From Rothia amarae (GTDB lineage Bacteria; Actinomycetota; Actinomycetes; Actinomycetales; Micrococcaceae), in NCBI RefSeq assembly GCF_014705945.2, contig NZ_CP061538.1:1240001-1304000 (forward strand): DNA of 64,000 bases, written 5' to 3'. Numbering within the stretch: the first letter of the stretch is position 1; every line of letters starts with the position of its first letter. Positions 28,318 through 39,769 of the stretch are shown in pieces. The notes under the pieces were generated by a model, which was not told the DNA's origin, did no database searches, and worked only from the letters and a program-made list of their open reading frames with translations. The position numbers and the translations under genes were made by a program.

Positions 28318-29313
28318 TTGTCATTGACACGTCAACATCAAATTCTTCAAGCCATTATCGAAGACTATGTCAGTTTACGTGAGCCTGTAGGTTCAAAAGC
28401 GCTGGTGGAGCGACATCAGCTAGGTGTTTCCAGCGCTACGGTGCGTAATGAAATGATGGCGCTAGAGGAGCAAGGGCTTATTCAAGCGCCCCATTCAAGT
28501 GCAGGACGTATTCCAACGGCAAAAGGTTATCGTTTTTTTGTTGACGAAATAGCCAAACCTAGGCCGCTAAAGCCCGCTGAAAAGAATGCGATTCATCGCT
28601 TTCTCGACTCATCAGATAGTTTGGATCAAGTCTATGAGCAAACAGTGCGGCTGCTATCTCAGCTCACCCATCAGGTGGCTGTATTGCAATTGCCCGTTGC
28701 TACTGGTGATTCGGTGCAGCATGTAGAAATTATTGAAACATCAGAGCTGACCGTGGCTGTTATCTTGATTGATAATTCAGGGCAGGTTCATCAAAAAATA
28801 ATGGGACTTAAGCAACCCTTAGCATCAGCGGAGGATGCCCAGCAGAAAATACACTCTTTGGTGAAAAGCAAAAGCTTCTTTGAAGCACATCAAGCTATCG
28901 TAGCGCACAATGAATTACTGTCGAATATGAGCTTGCGAAGTATTCTTGCTGGTATAGACGATTTGTTACTCGCTCAACAAAATTCTCGGCTTCTCATCTC
29001 TGGCACCTCTTATCTTGCCAATGCTACCCACGATTTTTCTCAAAGTATTGCACCGATTCTTGAGGCACTGGAAGAACAGGTAACTATGCTTCAATTGCTG
29101 AATGCGATGGTGGCTGAAGAGGAAGTAACCGTTCGAATCGGAGCCGAGACACAAAGTCAGCCTTTGAGCGAGGCTTCTATTGTTGCTTCAGCTTATGGAC
29201 CAGAAATCACTAGGAACCTTGGAGTGATTGGGCCAACCCGGATGGATTATTCATCGACGATGGCAACGGTTCGGGGAGTCGCTCAATATCTCTCAAGAAT
29301 TTTGGGAACATGA
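28318..29313 (+). CDS. hrcA: Heat-inducible transcription repressor HrcA
   Basis: HrcA represses groES/groEL-type genes through CIRCE operators. The protein is 331 residues from TTG 28318, preceded by GGAG with a 7-nt spacer; the reading frame extends to 28273 without a ribosome binding site. It begins with the winged-helix domain LTRQHQILQAIIEDYV and GVSSATVRNEMMALEEQGL, then HSSAGRIPTAKGYRFFVDE, and ends with GPTRMDYSSTMATVR and VAQYLS. hrcA-dnaJ-rsmE is the normal actinobacterial order. I found no CIRCE inverted repeat in its own upstream region. Confidence 0.95.
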   Translation: MSLTRQHQILQAIIEDYVSLREPVGSKALVERHQLGVSSATVRNEMMALEEQGLIQAPHSSAGRIPTAKGYRFFVDEIAKPRPLKPAEKNAIHRFLDSSDSLDQVYEQTVRLLSQLTHQVAVLQLPVATGDSVQHVEIIETSELTVAVILIDNSGQVHQKIMGLKQPLASAEDAQQKIHSLVKSKSFFEAHQAIVAHNELLSNMSLRSILAGIDDLLLAQQNSRLLISGTSYLANATHDFSQSIAPILEALEEQVTMLQLLNAMVAEEEVTVRIGAETQSQPLSEASIVASAYGPEITRNLGVIGPTRMDYSSTMATVRGVAQYLSRILGT

Positions 29314-29370
29314 GTTTCACTCACTAAACTTTTATCAGAATTTTGACGCCGATTAGAAAGTAGTAACTCT

Positions 29371-30495
29371 TTGAGCAACCACTATGAAACCCTGGGCGTG
29401 GCAAGGGACGCAAGCCCGGAGGAAATCAAGAAAGCTTATCGCAAGATGGCGCGCAAGCTCCATCCCGATATCAACCCTTCTCCTGAAGCCGCAGAGGAAT
29501 TCAAGCGTGTGTCGCACGCGCACGATGTTCTATCTGACCCTGAAAAACGCCGTATCTATGACCAGACAGGTAACGAAAATGGTCAGGCTCAGGGTGGTTT
29601 TGGTGGTGGCGGCTTCGGAGGGTTCGGAGGTTTCTCAGATATTTTCGAAACTTTCTTCAGCCAGCAGCCGCAAGGACCTGCATCCAGAACTCGCCAGGGG
29701 CAGGATGCACTCATCAACGTGCGCATTGATTTGAAGGATGCAGTTTTTGGTACCAACAAACCAATTACTGTTGACACCGCCGTAGTATGTGATGTTTGTG
29801 GGGGAGACGGTTGCGAACCCGGCACTCACCCTGAAACCTGTGAGACCTGTAAGGGGCAGGGTTATATGCAGCGTCAGGTTCAGTCCATCTTGGGAACTGT
29901 CGTGCAGCCGGTAGAGTGCCCCTCCTGTAAGGGGTTTGGCACCGTCATTAAGCATCCGTGCCAGGAATGCTACGGTGAGGGGCGTGTCCGCGAGCGCAAG
30001 CCTCTGACCGTTAAGATTCCTGCAGGTGTCAATAGTGGCGCTCGTATTCGTCTTTCCGGTGAAGGTGAGGCCGGCACCGCCGGCGGTCCTAACGGGGATT
30101 TGTATGTCGAACTCCGCATTAATCCGGATCCGACTTTCATGCGCGAGGGCGACGATCTTCACGCTCGGGTAGGTATTTCGATGGCGGCAGCCGCGCTGGG
30201 TACCACGATTTCTTTGGATACTTTTGACGGTGTGCAGAAGCTTGATATCAAAGCCGGTGCGCAATCGGGCGATGTGCTGACCCTTAAGGAACTCGGAGTG
30301 CAGCATCTTCGCAAGAATGGTCGGGGAGATTTGCATGTGCATATTGAGGTTCGCACTCCTACCGACCTCAGCCGTGAGGAAAAGGCATTGCTAGAGAAGT
30401 TCGCGGAGCTACGCCAGGAGGATTTGCAACAGAGCGAGACGATTTCTGAGAAGCAAGGATTCTTCTCTCGTATCAAAGATCGTTTCGATAAGTAG
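29371..30495 (+). CDS. dnaJ: Chaperone DnaJ
   Basis: A co-chaperone stimulating the DnaK ATPase. The 374-residue protein has a J domain with HPD (31-33), a Gly/Phe-rich linker (about 73-93), and four zinc repeats: [24 protein letters not shown] and CQECYGEG (about 139-205). Two C-terminal substrate-binding domains follow. The gene sits behind hrcA (the dnaJ2 position in actinobacteria) rather than behind grpE. The start is TTG at 29371, supported by the standard [11 protein letters not shown]-terminus. rsmE begins 12 nt after the stop. Confidence 0.96.
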   Translation: MSNHYETLGVARDASPEEIKKAYRKMARKLHPDINPSPEAAEEFKRVSHAHDVLSDPEKRRIYDQTGNENGQAQGGFGGGGFGGFGGFSDIFETFFSQQPQGPASRTRQGQDALINVRIDLKDAVFGTNKPITVDTAVVCDVCGGDGCEPGTHPETCETCKGQGYMQRQVQSILGTVVQPVECPSCKGFGTVIKHPCQECYGEGRVRERKPLTVKIPAGVNSGARIRLSGEGEAGTAGGPNGDLYVELRINPDPTFMREGDDLHARVGISMAAAALGTTISLDTFDGVQKLDIKAGAQSGDVLTLKELGVQHLRKNGRGDLHVHIEVRTPTDLSREEKALLEKFAELRQEDLQQSETISEKQGFFSRIKDRFDK

Positions 30496-30507
30496 GGTGA
30501 TTTTATA

Positions 30508-31272
30508 ATGTCTGCACCTATTTTCTATCTTGTGGAGGGGGAGCTAGACGACGTCGCCGTGGGTGATGTAGTTGATGTGCAGGGGACCGAAGGTCACCAT
30601 GCGCGAAATGTTAAACGTCTTCAGCTGACTGAAAAGATTGATCTCTCTGATGGAGAAGGTAAGCGGCTGCGCGGGGAAGTGGTTGAACTTCTTGACGATG
30701 GTCTAAGGGTTAAGGTTCGCCAAATTCAGTCTGCCCATGCAGGTACTGAGTTTATTGTGGTGCAGGCATTAGCTAAGAATGATCGTGACATTCTGGGGAT
30801 TGAGACTGCTACTGAACTTGGAGTTTCAGGTGTCATCCCGTGGTTTGCTGATCGTTCGATTGTGCGGTGGAAAAAGGAACGATTGCCTAAGCACCATGCC
30901 AAGTGGAAAAATACTGTGGTTGCGGCCGCAAAGCAGTCGAGAAGTGCTCTTATTCCCACGGTTTTTGATCTTCACTCTTCAGCAGATTTAGCTGAGGTTT
31001 TTGAAGAGGACAGCGCAGTTGGTGCCACCGTTTTGATTTTGCATGAATCTGCCGAGCAGAAATTGAGTGAGCTTCTGAAAGCTCAGAAATCTGAGCTGAC
31101 TGGACCGGTCTATATAGTGGTTGGTCCAGAAGGAGGAATTTCGCCTCGTGAGGTAGAGCTGTTTACTTCGGTTGGAGCGCATACGGTGCTTCTGGGGAAT
31201 GAAGTATTGCGTTCTTCTACAGCTGGGTCTTCAGCCCTTGTCGTCCTCAAAACGTTACTTGGGCAGTGGTAG
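30508..31272 (+). CDS. rsmE: 16S rRNA (uracil-1498-N3)-methyltransferase
   Basis: Methylates U1498 in the decoding region of 16S rRNA with SAM. The 254-residue SPOUT-class protein has the N-terminal PUA-like part (GTEGHHARNVKRLQLTEKID, about 26-45) and the knotted SAM site at the C-terminus: GPVYIVVGPEGGISPREVEL (about 198-217) and VLLGNEVLRSSTAGSSALVV (about 226-245). These are hallmark motifs. It follows dnaJ by 12 nt. The 94-nt gap to the next gene holds no clear terminator. Confidence 0.95.
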   Translation: MSAPIFYLVEGELDDVAVGDVVDVQGTEGHHARNVKRLQLTEKIDLSDGEGKRLRGEVVELLDDGLRVKVRQIQSAHAGTEFIVVQALAKNDRDILGIETATELGVSGVIPWFADRSIVRWKKERLPKHHAKWKNTVVAAAKQSRSALIPTVFDLHSSADLAEVFEEDSAVGATVLILHESAEQKLSELLKAQKSELTGPVYIVVGPEGGISPREVELFTSVGAHTVLLGNEVLRSSTAGSSALVVLKTLLGQW

Positions 31273-31366
31273 AAAATTCACTCCAAGGTTCTGTTTTATT
31301 AGGACACCACCAGATAATCTGAACATAACAAACTTCAAGGAGCTCTGATTAGGCCTTAGGCCGTGT

Positions 31367-32461
31367 ATGAACAGCCAGAATTCGGGCGCAACTCGTCCGT
31401 TGTCCGTAGCAAGAACTTTCACTTTTTCCTCGCGTGAGCAAATGGTGACAGTATTAGGTCCATCCGATTCCAGTATTTCGCTTATTGAGTCGAATTTTCC
31501 CTCGGTGACTGTTCGTCCTCGCGATGTAGAAGTGGTGGTGACTGGTCCATCTGAGCCGGTAGGGGCGACTATTCGCTTACTGAGCGAGCTGGCGCGGTTG
31601 GCATCTCAGGGTGTTCCCCTCGGTCAAGAGACTGTTTCGCGTGTTATAACGATGCTCAATTCTGAATTGGCGCAGCCTGCGGCAGCGATGAGCCAGAATA
31701 TTTTGAGCTCTCGGGGAAAGAGCATTCGTCCTAAAACTATTAACCAGAAAAACTATGTCGATAGTATCGATGACCACACGGTAGTTTTTGGCATTGGACC
31801 AGCAGGTACCGGTAAAACATACCTTGCAATGGCCAAAGCAGTGCATGCTCTTCAAGCGAAGGAAGTTAACCGAATTATCCTGACCCGTCCTGCTGTTGAG
31901 GCGGGGGAGCGTTTAGGATTTCTTCCTGGATCTCTGAACGAAAAAATCGATCCATATTTGCGGCCGCTGTATGATGCCCTTCACGACATGATGGATCCTG
32001 AATCAATTCCTAAGTTGATGGAAGCTGGAACCATTGAAGTTGCACCGCTTGCATATATGCGCGGACGTACTCTCAACGATGCTTTTATCATTTTGGACGA
32101 AGCGCAGAACACCACGGTGGAGCAGATGAAGATGTTCCTTACTCGATTGGGGTTCGGTGCAAAAATGGTGATTACCGGTGACGTTACTCAGATTGACCTC
32201 CCCAATGGTCAGGCATCGGGGTTGAAGCAGGTTCGAAATATCCTGCAGGATGTCGAAGATATATCTTTCTGTCTTCTCGAAGCTACCGACGTCGTCCGGC
32301 ATTCTTTGGTCTCCGATATCGTGTCCGCATACGACCGGTGGGACGAGGACAAGACGGCGATGGAACGCAAACGTAATCGTAAAGTCAAACGGCAAACGAT
32401 AGAAGCGGCAGCGGAAAAACTTCTGGAGAAATCAGGGATTGATGTGGGGGATCAAAGCTAA
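31367..32461 (+). CDS. PhoH-like ATPase (YbeZ type)
   Basis: A 364-residue P-loop ATPase that works with the YbeY RNase in rRNA quality control. It has an N-terminal KH-like region (about 25-80), Walker A GPAGTGKT (about 144-151), the segment LTRPAVEAGERLGFLPGSL (about 173-191), Walker B FIILDEAQNTT (about 236-246) and ITGDVTQIDLP. The ATG is the only start before an in-frame stop at 31346; a short AGG lies 6 nt upstream, while the stronger AAGGAG at 31337 is too far away. Its stop overlaps the ybeY ATG by 1 nt. Confidence 0.93.
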   Translation: MNSQNSGATRPLSVARTFTFSSREQMVTVLGPSDSSISLIESNFPSVTVRPRDVEVVVTGPSEPVGATIRLLSELARLASQGVPLGQETVSRVITMLNSELAQPAAAMSQNILSSRGKSIRPKTINQKNYVDSIDDHTVVFGIGPAGTGKTYLAMAKAVHALQAKEVNRIILTRPAVEAGERLGFLPGSLNEKIDPYLRPLYDALHDMMDPESIPKLMEAGTIEVAPLAYMRGRTLNDAFIILDEAQNTTVEQMKMFLTRLGFGAKMVITGDVTQIDLPNGQASGLKQVRNILQDVEDISFCLLEATDVVRHSLVSDIVSAYDRWDEDKTAMERKRNRKVKRQTIEAAAEKLLEKSGIDVGDQS

Positions 32462-32967
32462 TGGCTGTTGATTTTGAGATTGAAGAAGTCTCAGAGGGTG
32501 AATCTCCCGCCGTCCAGAAAGCATTTGCTGCATTTGATCCAGCTGTGATTGAAGACCTAGTAGATGCCGCTTTCAGATATATGAAGGTAAGTAGCTCGAC
32601 CGAGCTGTCGATTGCGGTGGTCGGTGTTGAGGAGATGGAACGTATTCACCTGGAATGGATGAATCTTCCAGGGCCTACCGACGTCATGTCATTCCCCATG
32701 GATGAGCTTGAACCAGGAACGGAGGAAGAACCCACAGAGGGCGTGCTGGGGGATATTATTCTGTGTCCGGCAGTTGCAGCAGCACAAGCTGAAAATGCTG
32801 GTCATAGCACTCTCGATGAATACTGCCTTTTAACAGTGCACGGAATCTTGCACTGCCTGGGATTCGATCATGCTACAGCAGAAGAAGAAGCTGAAATGTT
32901 CGGGATTCAGCGCACTATTTTAGAGCAGTTCTTGGGGCGGGCTGCTCCTGTTGAGACGAGGTTCTAA
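32461..32967 (+). CDS. ybeY: Endoribonuclease YbeY (16S rRNA maturation)
   Basis: A metal-dependent endoribonuclease that matures the 16S rRNA 3' end. The 168-residue protein carries the zinc motif HGILHCLGFDH (His127, His131, His137), the DVMSFPMDE segment (74-82) and LGDIILCP (96-103). It is translationally coupled to the PhoH-like gene (TAATG). The N-terminal 25 residues are an acidic extension common in actinobacteria. Confidence 0.95.
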   Translation: MAVDFEIEEVSEGESPAVQKAFAAFDPAVIEDLVDAAFRYMKVSSSTELSIAVVGVEEMERIHLEWMNLPGPTDVMSFPMDELEPGTEEEPTEGVLGDIILCPAVAAAQAENAGHSTLDEYCLLTVHGILHCLGFDHATAEEEAEMFGIQRTILEQFLGRAAPVETRF

Positions 32968-32972
32968 CGCCT

Positions 32973-34259
32973 ATGGTTATTGTCAGTCTTATTTTTGCAA
33001 CCCTGCTCTTACTCGTAGTGGGTTACATTCTTGCTGCCACCGAATCAGCTTTCACCTATATTCCGCATAGTGAGTTGAATAATTTGGTGGAGAGCGGTAA
33101 ACGCTCTCGGTTGAACATTATTATCGCGAATATTGATCAGTACATGTTCTCGCTTCGATTGTGGAGCGCGTTCGTAGATACCTTGGCGATTCTTGGTTTC
33201 TACTCGCTGATGCTAGTCATCTCGTCTTCGACAGTGGTGGCAATTCTAATCACTGCAGTGGTAATGACGTGTATTAGTTATGTATTTTTCGCTTATTACC
33301 CCCGGCGCTCGGGTCGAGCACGACCCCTGCATTTTGTTAAAAATTATGCTTCTCTGACTTATTTCCTTACTAAGATTCTGGGTCCTTTGCCTCAGGCAGT
33401 CGTCAAGCCTAAGGATGAGTCAGGGCAGGAGGCGAATTCTTCGGCTGGATACTTCACCGAAGAAGAAATTTTGGAGTTCGTTGATCGGGCGAGTTCACAA
33501 GATGTCATTGAGGACGACGAAGCTCAGATGGTGCAGTCTATCTTCGAGCTGGGCGACACCCGGATTAAATCCGTAATGGTTCCCCGCACAGATATGGTGA
33601 CCATTGATGCTGACGAGACGGTTGATAACGCCGTCAATCTTTTCCTGCGCTCGGGGTATTCACGCATTCCTGTCTTGGGCGATGATTTCGATGACATTCG
33701 AGGCGTCCTTTACTTCAAAGACTTAATGCAAAATGTTGTAGATTCAGGAATGATTCAAAGCGAATTGAATCTAGAAACGTTAATCCGCCCCGGTCGCTTT
33801 GAACCTGAATCTAAGAAAGTTCTGGATTTATTGCGAGAAATGCAGCGGGAATCAACCCATGTTGCCATGGTGATTGATGAGTACGGAGGGACCGCCGGTC
33901 TGGTGACTCTGGAGGATCTCATTGAAGAATTGGTCGGGGATATCGCCGATGAGTACGACAATGAGAAGCCAGAAATCAAGGTACAGGACGACGGCACCTT
34001 CAAAATCAGTTCCCGTTTGAGCGTTGAGGAATTAGGCGAGTTCTTTGGCGAAGATTTAGAAGAAGAGGATGTAGATACTGTAGGTGGTCTTATGTCTAAG
34101 CACCTGGGTCGAGTGCCTATTGTGGGTAGCGAAATTTCGGTATCAGGTATCCATATTCGGGCTATCGGAACTAGCGGACGCCGTAATCAGATTGCAACGC
34201 TCTTAGTCTGGACCGATGAGAAAGAACATACAGGTAGCGTCGCGGTTGATTCTGAGTAA
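32973..34259 (+). CDS. CNNM/CorC-type membrane protein with CBS domains
   Basis: A 428-residue hemolysin-C/CNNM family protein implicated in magnesium or cobalt efflux. The N-terminal DUF21 region has about three transmembrane helices (starting VSLIFATLLLLVVGYILAA). A soluble part contains the TEEEILEFVDRAS linker, a CBS pair from SIFELGDTRIKSVMVPRTDM (about 190-209) to THVAMVIDEYGGTAGLVTLE (about 292-311), and the CorC_HlyC domain at the end. It starts 5 nt after ybeY; the PhoH-ybeY-CNNM-era order is conserved. 'Hemolysin' is a historical name and is not meant as function. Confidence 0.9.
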   Translation: MVIVSLIFATLLLLVVGYILAATESAFTYIPHSELNNLVESGKRSRLNIIIANIDQYMFSLRLWSAFVDTLAILGFYSLMLVISSSTVVAILITAVVMTCISYVFFAYYPRRSGRARPLHFVKNYASLTYFLTKILGPLPQAVVKPKDESGQEANSSAGYFTEEEILEFVDRASSQDVIEDDEAQMVQSIFELGDTRIKSVMVPRTDMVTIDADETVDNAVNLFLRSGYSRIPVLGDDFDDIRGVLYFKDLMQNVVDSGMIQSELNLETLIRPGRFEPESKKVLDLLREMQRESTHVAMVIDEYGGTAGLVTLEDLIEELVGDIADEYDNEKPEIKVQDDGTFKISSRLSVEELGEFFGEDLEEEDVDTVGGLMSKHLGRVPIVGSEISVSGIHIRAIGTSGRRNQIATLLVWTDEKEHTGSVAVDSE

Positions 34260-34286
34260 ATCTTCAAAATCTACTGAATAGTGAAT

Positions 34287-34322
34287 ACGGGCACGTCGAC
34301 AAGCGACGTGCCCGTCTTTTTT
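34287..34322 (+). terminator. Rho-independent terminator before era
   Basis: A perfect 12-bp GC-rich stem (34287-34298 with 34304-34315, 5-nt loop) followed by CTTTTTTT. It ends the hrcA-to-CNNM unit, so era has its own promoter in 34323-34362. Confidence 0.88.
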
Positions 34323-34362
34323 ACCCTGTAAAGTGGTGTAAACATTCTCAGGAGGAGTTTAA

Positions 34363-35454
34363 GTGGATTTATTTGATTTTCCCGACGACTATTCAGCGGG
34401 CTTCGCTGTCCTGGTAGGTCGCCCCAATGCCGGCAAATCGACCCTTACCAACGCTCTCGTCGGTCAGAAAATTGCGATCACTTCAAATCGTCCGCAGACT
34501 ACGCGTCACACGATTCGCGGTATCGTCCATCGTGAAAAATTCCAGTTGGTGCTGGTGGATACTCCGGGGTTGCACCGTCCGCGTACTCTGTTGGGTGAAC
34601 GACTCAACGATATGGTGGCAGAAACGCTTTCAGAGGTCGACGTCGTAGGTTTTTGTATCCCTGCAAATGAGAAGATTGGCCCAGGTGACCGATACATCGC
34701 CCAGCAAATTGCTGCTTCAGGAAACCGTCCTGTGGTTGCTATTGTGACCAAAGCGGATACTGTTTCTCAGCAGGAACTAGCCGAGCAGCTCATCGCTGTA
34801 CATCAGCTAGGTGAAGAAGTAATGAGCGCTGAACGCGCAGCACGCACCGAACGTAAGCAACGCCAAAATACTTCTTCAAAAAAGAAAAACCAGGATAAGG
34901 CATTTCAAAAGGGTACTGGCCCTGCAGCGCAGCGCAAAAAGCAGTCTGCAACTCAAGCTCCGGCAGCTAATGACGGACGCGGTGGCTGGGCAGATATTAT
35001 TCCAGTTTCTGCCGTCAAAGACTTCCAGGTGGAGGAAGTAAGCAATCTGTTGGCAACCTTCCTCCCGGATTCCCCTCCTCTCTACCCAGAGGGCGAACTC
35101 ACCGATGAGCCCGAGGTAACTCTGGTGGCCGAACTTGTGCGCGAAGCAGCTCTCGAAGGGGTCAGAGACGAACTGCCTCACTCGGTTGCTGTCACCGTTG
35201 AAGAAATGAATCTGCGCGAGGGCCGCTCTGAAGATAACCCCTTGCTAGATATTCACGTTAATTTGTTTGTGGAAAGATCTTCACAAAAGGCAATCATTAT
35301 CGGTAAAAATGGTTCTCGCTTGCGCGAAATCGGTTCTCAGTCCCGCAAAAATATCGAGGCTCTACTGGGTACAAAGGTCTATCTAGATATCCATGTGAAA
35401 GTGGCTAAAGACTGGCAACGTGACCCGCGTGCACTTGGTCGTTTAGGATTTTAA
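34363..35454 (+). CDS. era: GTPase Era with a basic insertion in the G domain
   Basis: Era is a GTPase that binds the 3' end of 16S rRNA during 30S assembly. It has G1 GRPNAGKS (19-26), G3 DTPGL (66-70), G4 TKAD (129-132), G5 SA (about 216-217) and a C-terminal KH domain with IIGKNGSRLREIG (about 308-320). At 363 residues it is about 60 longer than usual. The extra length is a Lys/Gln/Ala-rich stretch at about 151-208 between G4 and G5. The reading frame is intact on both sides. GTG start has GGAGG upstream. Confidence 0.95.
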   Translation: MDLFDFPDDYSAGFAVLVGRPNAGKSTLTNALVGQKIAITSNRPQTTRHTIRGIVHREKFQLVLVDTPGLHRPRTLLGERLNDMVAETLSEVDVVGFCIPANEKIGPGDRYIAQQIAASGNRPVVAIVTKADTVSQQELAEQLIAVHQLGEEVMSAERAARTERKQRQNTSSKKKNQDKAFQKGTGPAAQRKKQSATQAPAANDGRGGWADIIPVSAVKDFQVEEVSNLLATFLPDSPPLYPEGELTDEPEVTLVAELVREAALEGVRDELPHSVAVTVEEMNLREGRSEDNPLLDIHVNLFVERSSQKAIIIGKNGSRLREIGSQSRKNIEALLGTKVYLDIHVKVAKDWQRDPRALGRLGF

Positions 35455-35523
35455 ATTCGATCTTTGAGTTACCCCTTCCGTTTATCATCCCCCGTACCGC
35501 CAGCAGATGAAAGAGAGTAATCA

Positions 35524-36999
35524 GTGGCAGAATCTGTGAATCCTGACTCCTCGACGTCTCGTCTAAGAAGCTTTGGACGCCACATGCGCCAGCACCCCGT
35601 GCGTTCCAAGAAGTACAAATGGATAGCGCTCTCTTGCGTGGGACTACTCCTTTTGATGGTTGGTATTGCCGGGGTTTCTTTCGTTCGTCTGCGGACCAAT
35701 GTTCAAACAGATACACTCAATCTTGGAAGCGCTCAAAACGCTAATTTAGAAGACGGTCCCTTGGATATTTTGGTGGTCGGTTCCGATACACGTTCAGGTT
35801 CCAACTCGAATTATGGGGATGAGAACGATGCCGCCTCTGGGGCACGAGCTGATGTCATCATGCTGGTACAAATCAGTCAAGATCATCAGAACGTTTCGGT
35901 ATTGTCCTTCCCCCGCGACCTCATTGTAGATATTCCCGCTTGTAAGGCTCAGGACGGAACCGAATACGCCGAGGCGAAAGATACTCAGATTAATGAGTCG
36001 TTGTCCCATGGCGGCCCTGGTTGCACTGTTGCCACGATTAGTTCAATTACCGGCGTCAATATTGATCACTTTATGCTGGTTGATTTTAACGCCGTAAAAG
36101 CGCTATCGAATGTTATCGGTGGCGTAGATGTGTGTGTTACTCAAGCAATTGACGATTCATACTCCGGTCTCAATATACCCGCAGGCAATTCTTCGGTGCA
36201 GGGCGAACAGGCTCTGGCGTTTCTCCGGTCCCGGCATGGGTTTGGCGATGGTAGCGATACCAGCCGCATCGCAGCCCAGCAAAGTTTCTTAGCTTCTATG
36301 TTCAGAAAGGTCAAAGCGGAGGGAACTCTTTCTAACCCATCACAACTAATGAACATCGCAGAAGCTGTCACTCAGAATGTAACCGTCGACCAGGGTCTCA
36401 CTAATCCTGCCACGCTGGTTGATTTGGGCACCATGGTCTCCGATATCGATCTTAGCCAGATTGTTTTCGCTACAGTTCCGCATGAACCGTACACATACAA
36501 CGAGAACAAATTGCAGATTTCCGATTCTGCGCAGGCGATCTTTGAGAAGTTACGGCAGGATCAGTCATTGCGAGTAGAGGCAGAGCCATCAACCAGTGCT
36601 TCGCCTGCGGCATCGGCTTCAGAAACTGCTCAAGAACTTCTTCTTTCTGCTCCCGTAGAGGTACTTAATGGTTCTGGATCTATTCAACAGGGTAAGCATG
36701 TAGCTTCTTTGCTTGAACAGGAAAAGTTCACCAACGTTACTGCGCAGAATGATACGAGCAGTTATGCCAGCTCCGCCGTCATCTATCCCGAAGGATACGA
36801 ACAAGAGGCGAAGAAAATAGCAGACAAGTTGGGCATCACTGAGGCCCGCGTTTCAACCAGTTATGCAGCCATTACCGTGCTCGTAGGTGAAGACTTCAAG
36901 GACGGCGATGCAGTAGCTCAGAAGGAAAGCAAAATTGCCGGTGAAGCACAGGGGCAGACAGCTGACCAGGTGAAATGTCAGCAATCATTTCAATATTAA
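35524..36999 (+). CDS. LytR-CpsA-Psr family cell-wall glycopolymer ligase
   Basis: LCP enzymes attach glycopolymers to peptidoglycan from lipid-linked donors. This 491-residue protein has a cytoplasmic basic start, one transmembrane segment (IALSCVGLLLLMVGIAGVSF, about 34-53), and the LCP catalytic domain: ILVVGSDTRSG (about 80-90), SFPRDLIVDIPA (about 127-138) and ALAFLRSRHGFGDGSDTSRI (about 228-247). A Ser/Ala linker is followed by a LytR_C domain (PVEVLNGSG..., about 375-460). It lies alone between era and leuA, and a hairpin follows its stop. Confidence 0.93.
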   Translation: MAESVNPDSSTSRLRSFGRHMRQHPVRSKKYKWIALSCVGLLLLMVGIAGVSFVRLRTNVQTDTLNLGSAQNANLEDGPLDILVVGSDTRSGSNSNYGDENDAASGARADVIMLVQISQDHQNVSVLSFPRDLIVDIPACKAQDGTEYAEAKDTQINESLSHGGPGCTVATISSITGVNIDHFMLVDFNAVKALSNVIGGVDVCVTQAIDDSYSGLNIPAGNSSVQGEQALAFLRSRHGFGDGSDTSRIAAQQSFLASMFRKVKAEGTLSNPSQLMNIAEAVTQNVTVDQGLTNPATLVDLGTMVSDIDLSQIVFATVPHEPYTYNENKLQISDSAQAIFEKLRQDQSLRVEAEPSTSASPAASASETAQELLLSAPVEVLNGSGSIQQGKHVASLLEQEKFTNVTAQNDTSSYASSAVIYPEGYEQEAKKIADKLGITEARVSTSYAAITVLVGEDFKDGDAVAQKESKIAGEAQGQTADQVKCQQSFQY

Positions 37000-37005
37000 G
37001 CTAGA

Positions 37006-37042
37006 TCAAGGGTTGATTCCATATGGTGGAATCAACCCTTGA
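37006..37042 (+). terminator. Hairpin after the LCP gene
   Basis: A perfect 15-bp stem (37006-37020 with 37028-37042, 7-nt loop) just after the LCP stop at 36999. There is no T run, so termination efficiency is uncertain. The remaining 37043-37185 precedes leuA; I saw no leucine-rich leader peptide or T-box in it. Confidence 0.65.
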
Positions 37043-37122
37043 GTATTAGCTGGGTCATATGGGACACGTGATATTTTCACTAAATGATTGTGTTTAAAGG
37101 CTGCACTGATTCAAACGCCTAG

Positions 37123-38925
<1,803 letters not shown>

Positions 38926-38935
38926 CTTGTTAGTG

Positions 38936-38970
38936 GGGGCAAGGATAGGGTTTCCTTGCCCCGTAGTTTT
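38936..38970 (+). terminator. Terminator after leuA
   Basis: A perfect 10-bp GC-rich stem (38936-38945 with 38953-38962, 7-nt loop) followed by GTAGTTTT, 10 nt behind the leuA stop. Confidence 0.78.
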
Positions 38971-39001
38971 CTCCACTTTTTGAATATGTGATGATATAAG
39001 A

Positions 39002-39769
39002 GTGAGTTCATCAGCTAGTTCTAAAACAATTTTTGATCAAGCCATAGTCTTACGCGGTCAAAAATTGGGGGATGCAGACAAGATTGTTATCTTGCTGACG
39101 AGAAACCACGGGATTGTTCATGCCGTTGCTAAAGGTGCTCGCAAAACTACCTCAAAATTTGGGGGACGTTTAGAACCTTTTATGCTGGTGGATGTTTCTC
39201 TTACGGCGGGTAAAGACCTTTATACGCTGACGCAGGTTCAAACGGTGCGGGCTTATACTTCACCTATCATGAGTGATTACTCAGCTTACCTTGCAGGATT
39301 AGCACTTATTGAGTTAACAGAAAGCTTAGGAAAATTTGAAGAGGGGGAAAGTTCAAACCAGCTGTTCGTGATGCTTGCTGGGGCTTTGTCTTCGCTCTCT
39401 AGTCAGCGTCTGAGACCCTTAGATATTGTGAATGCTTATTTTCTACGCGCCATCTCTTTAGCAGGTTGGGGAATGAACCCTACTGTCTGTTCCCACTGTG
39501 GGTCCTCAGAGAATCTTCGCTGGTTTTCGGCAGAAGCCGGATTGCTATGCGAAAATTGTGGAAGGTTAGAAGTGCTCAATGTTAGCAAACCGGTCAGCGA
39601 AGAAACCTTGCATTATTTATCTGATGTGTTCTTGGGCCGGTGGGAGAGCGTTACAGCTATCTCATCCCAGCATTCTGCAAAAATAGCATATGGATTAATC
39701 TCTACCTTCGTGCATTGGCAGTTGGAGAAACCCCTCAAATCATTGGCTTTGATAGAAAAGGAATTTTGA
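39002..39769 (+). CDS. recO: DNA repair protein RecO
   Basis: RecO loads RecA with RecF and RecR during gap repair. The 255-residue protein has the OB-fold N-terminus ([20 protein letters not shown], about 9-28, and [16 protein letters not shown]) and a zinc-finger-like CSHCG ... CENCG pair (about 159-185) typical of actinobacterial RecO. GTG start has only a weak upstream site. The stop overlaps the uppS ATG (TGATG), so the two are coupled; recO-uppS adjacency is conserved. Confidence 0.94.
   Translation: MSSSASSKTIFDQAIVLRGQKLGDADKIVILLTRNHGIVHAVAKGARKTTSKFGGRLEPFMLVDVSLTAGKDLYTLTQVQTVRAYTSPIMSDYSAYLAGLALIELTESLGKFEEGESSNQLFVMLAGALSSLSSQRLRPLDIVNAYFLRAISLAGWGMNPTVCSHCGSSENLRWFSAEAGLLCENCGRLEVLNVSKPVSEETLHYLSDVFLGRWESVTAISSQHSAKIAYGLISTFVHWQLEKPLKSLALIEKEF

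Noticed and set aside
29635-30342. A 235-codon open frame antisense to dnaJ
   Set aside because: It lies entirely inside the zinc-finger region of dnaJ and has no recognisable protein features; a shadow of codon bias.
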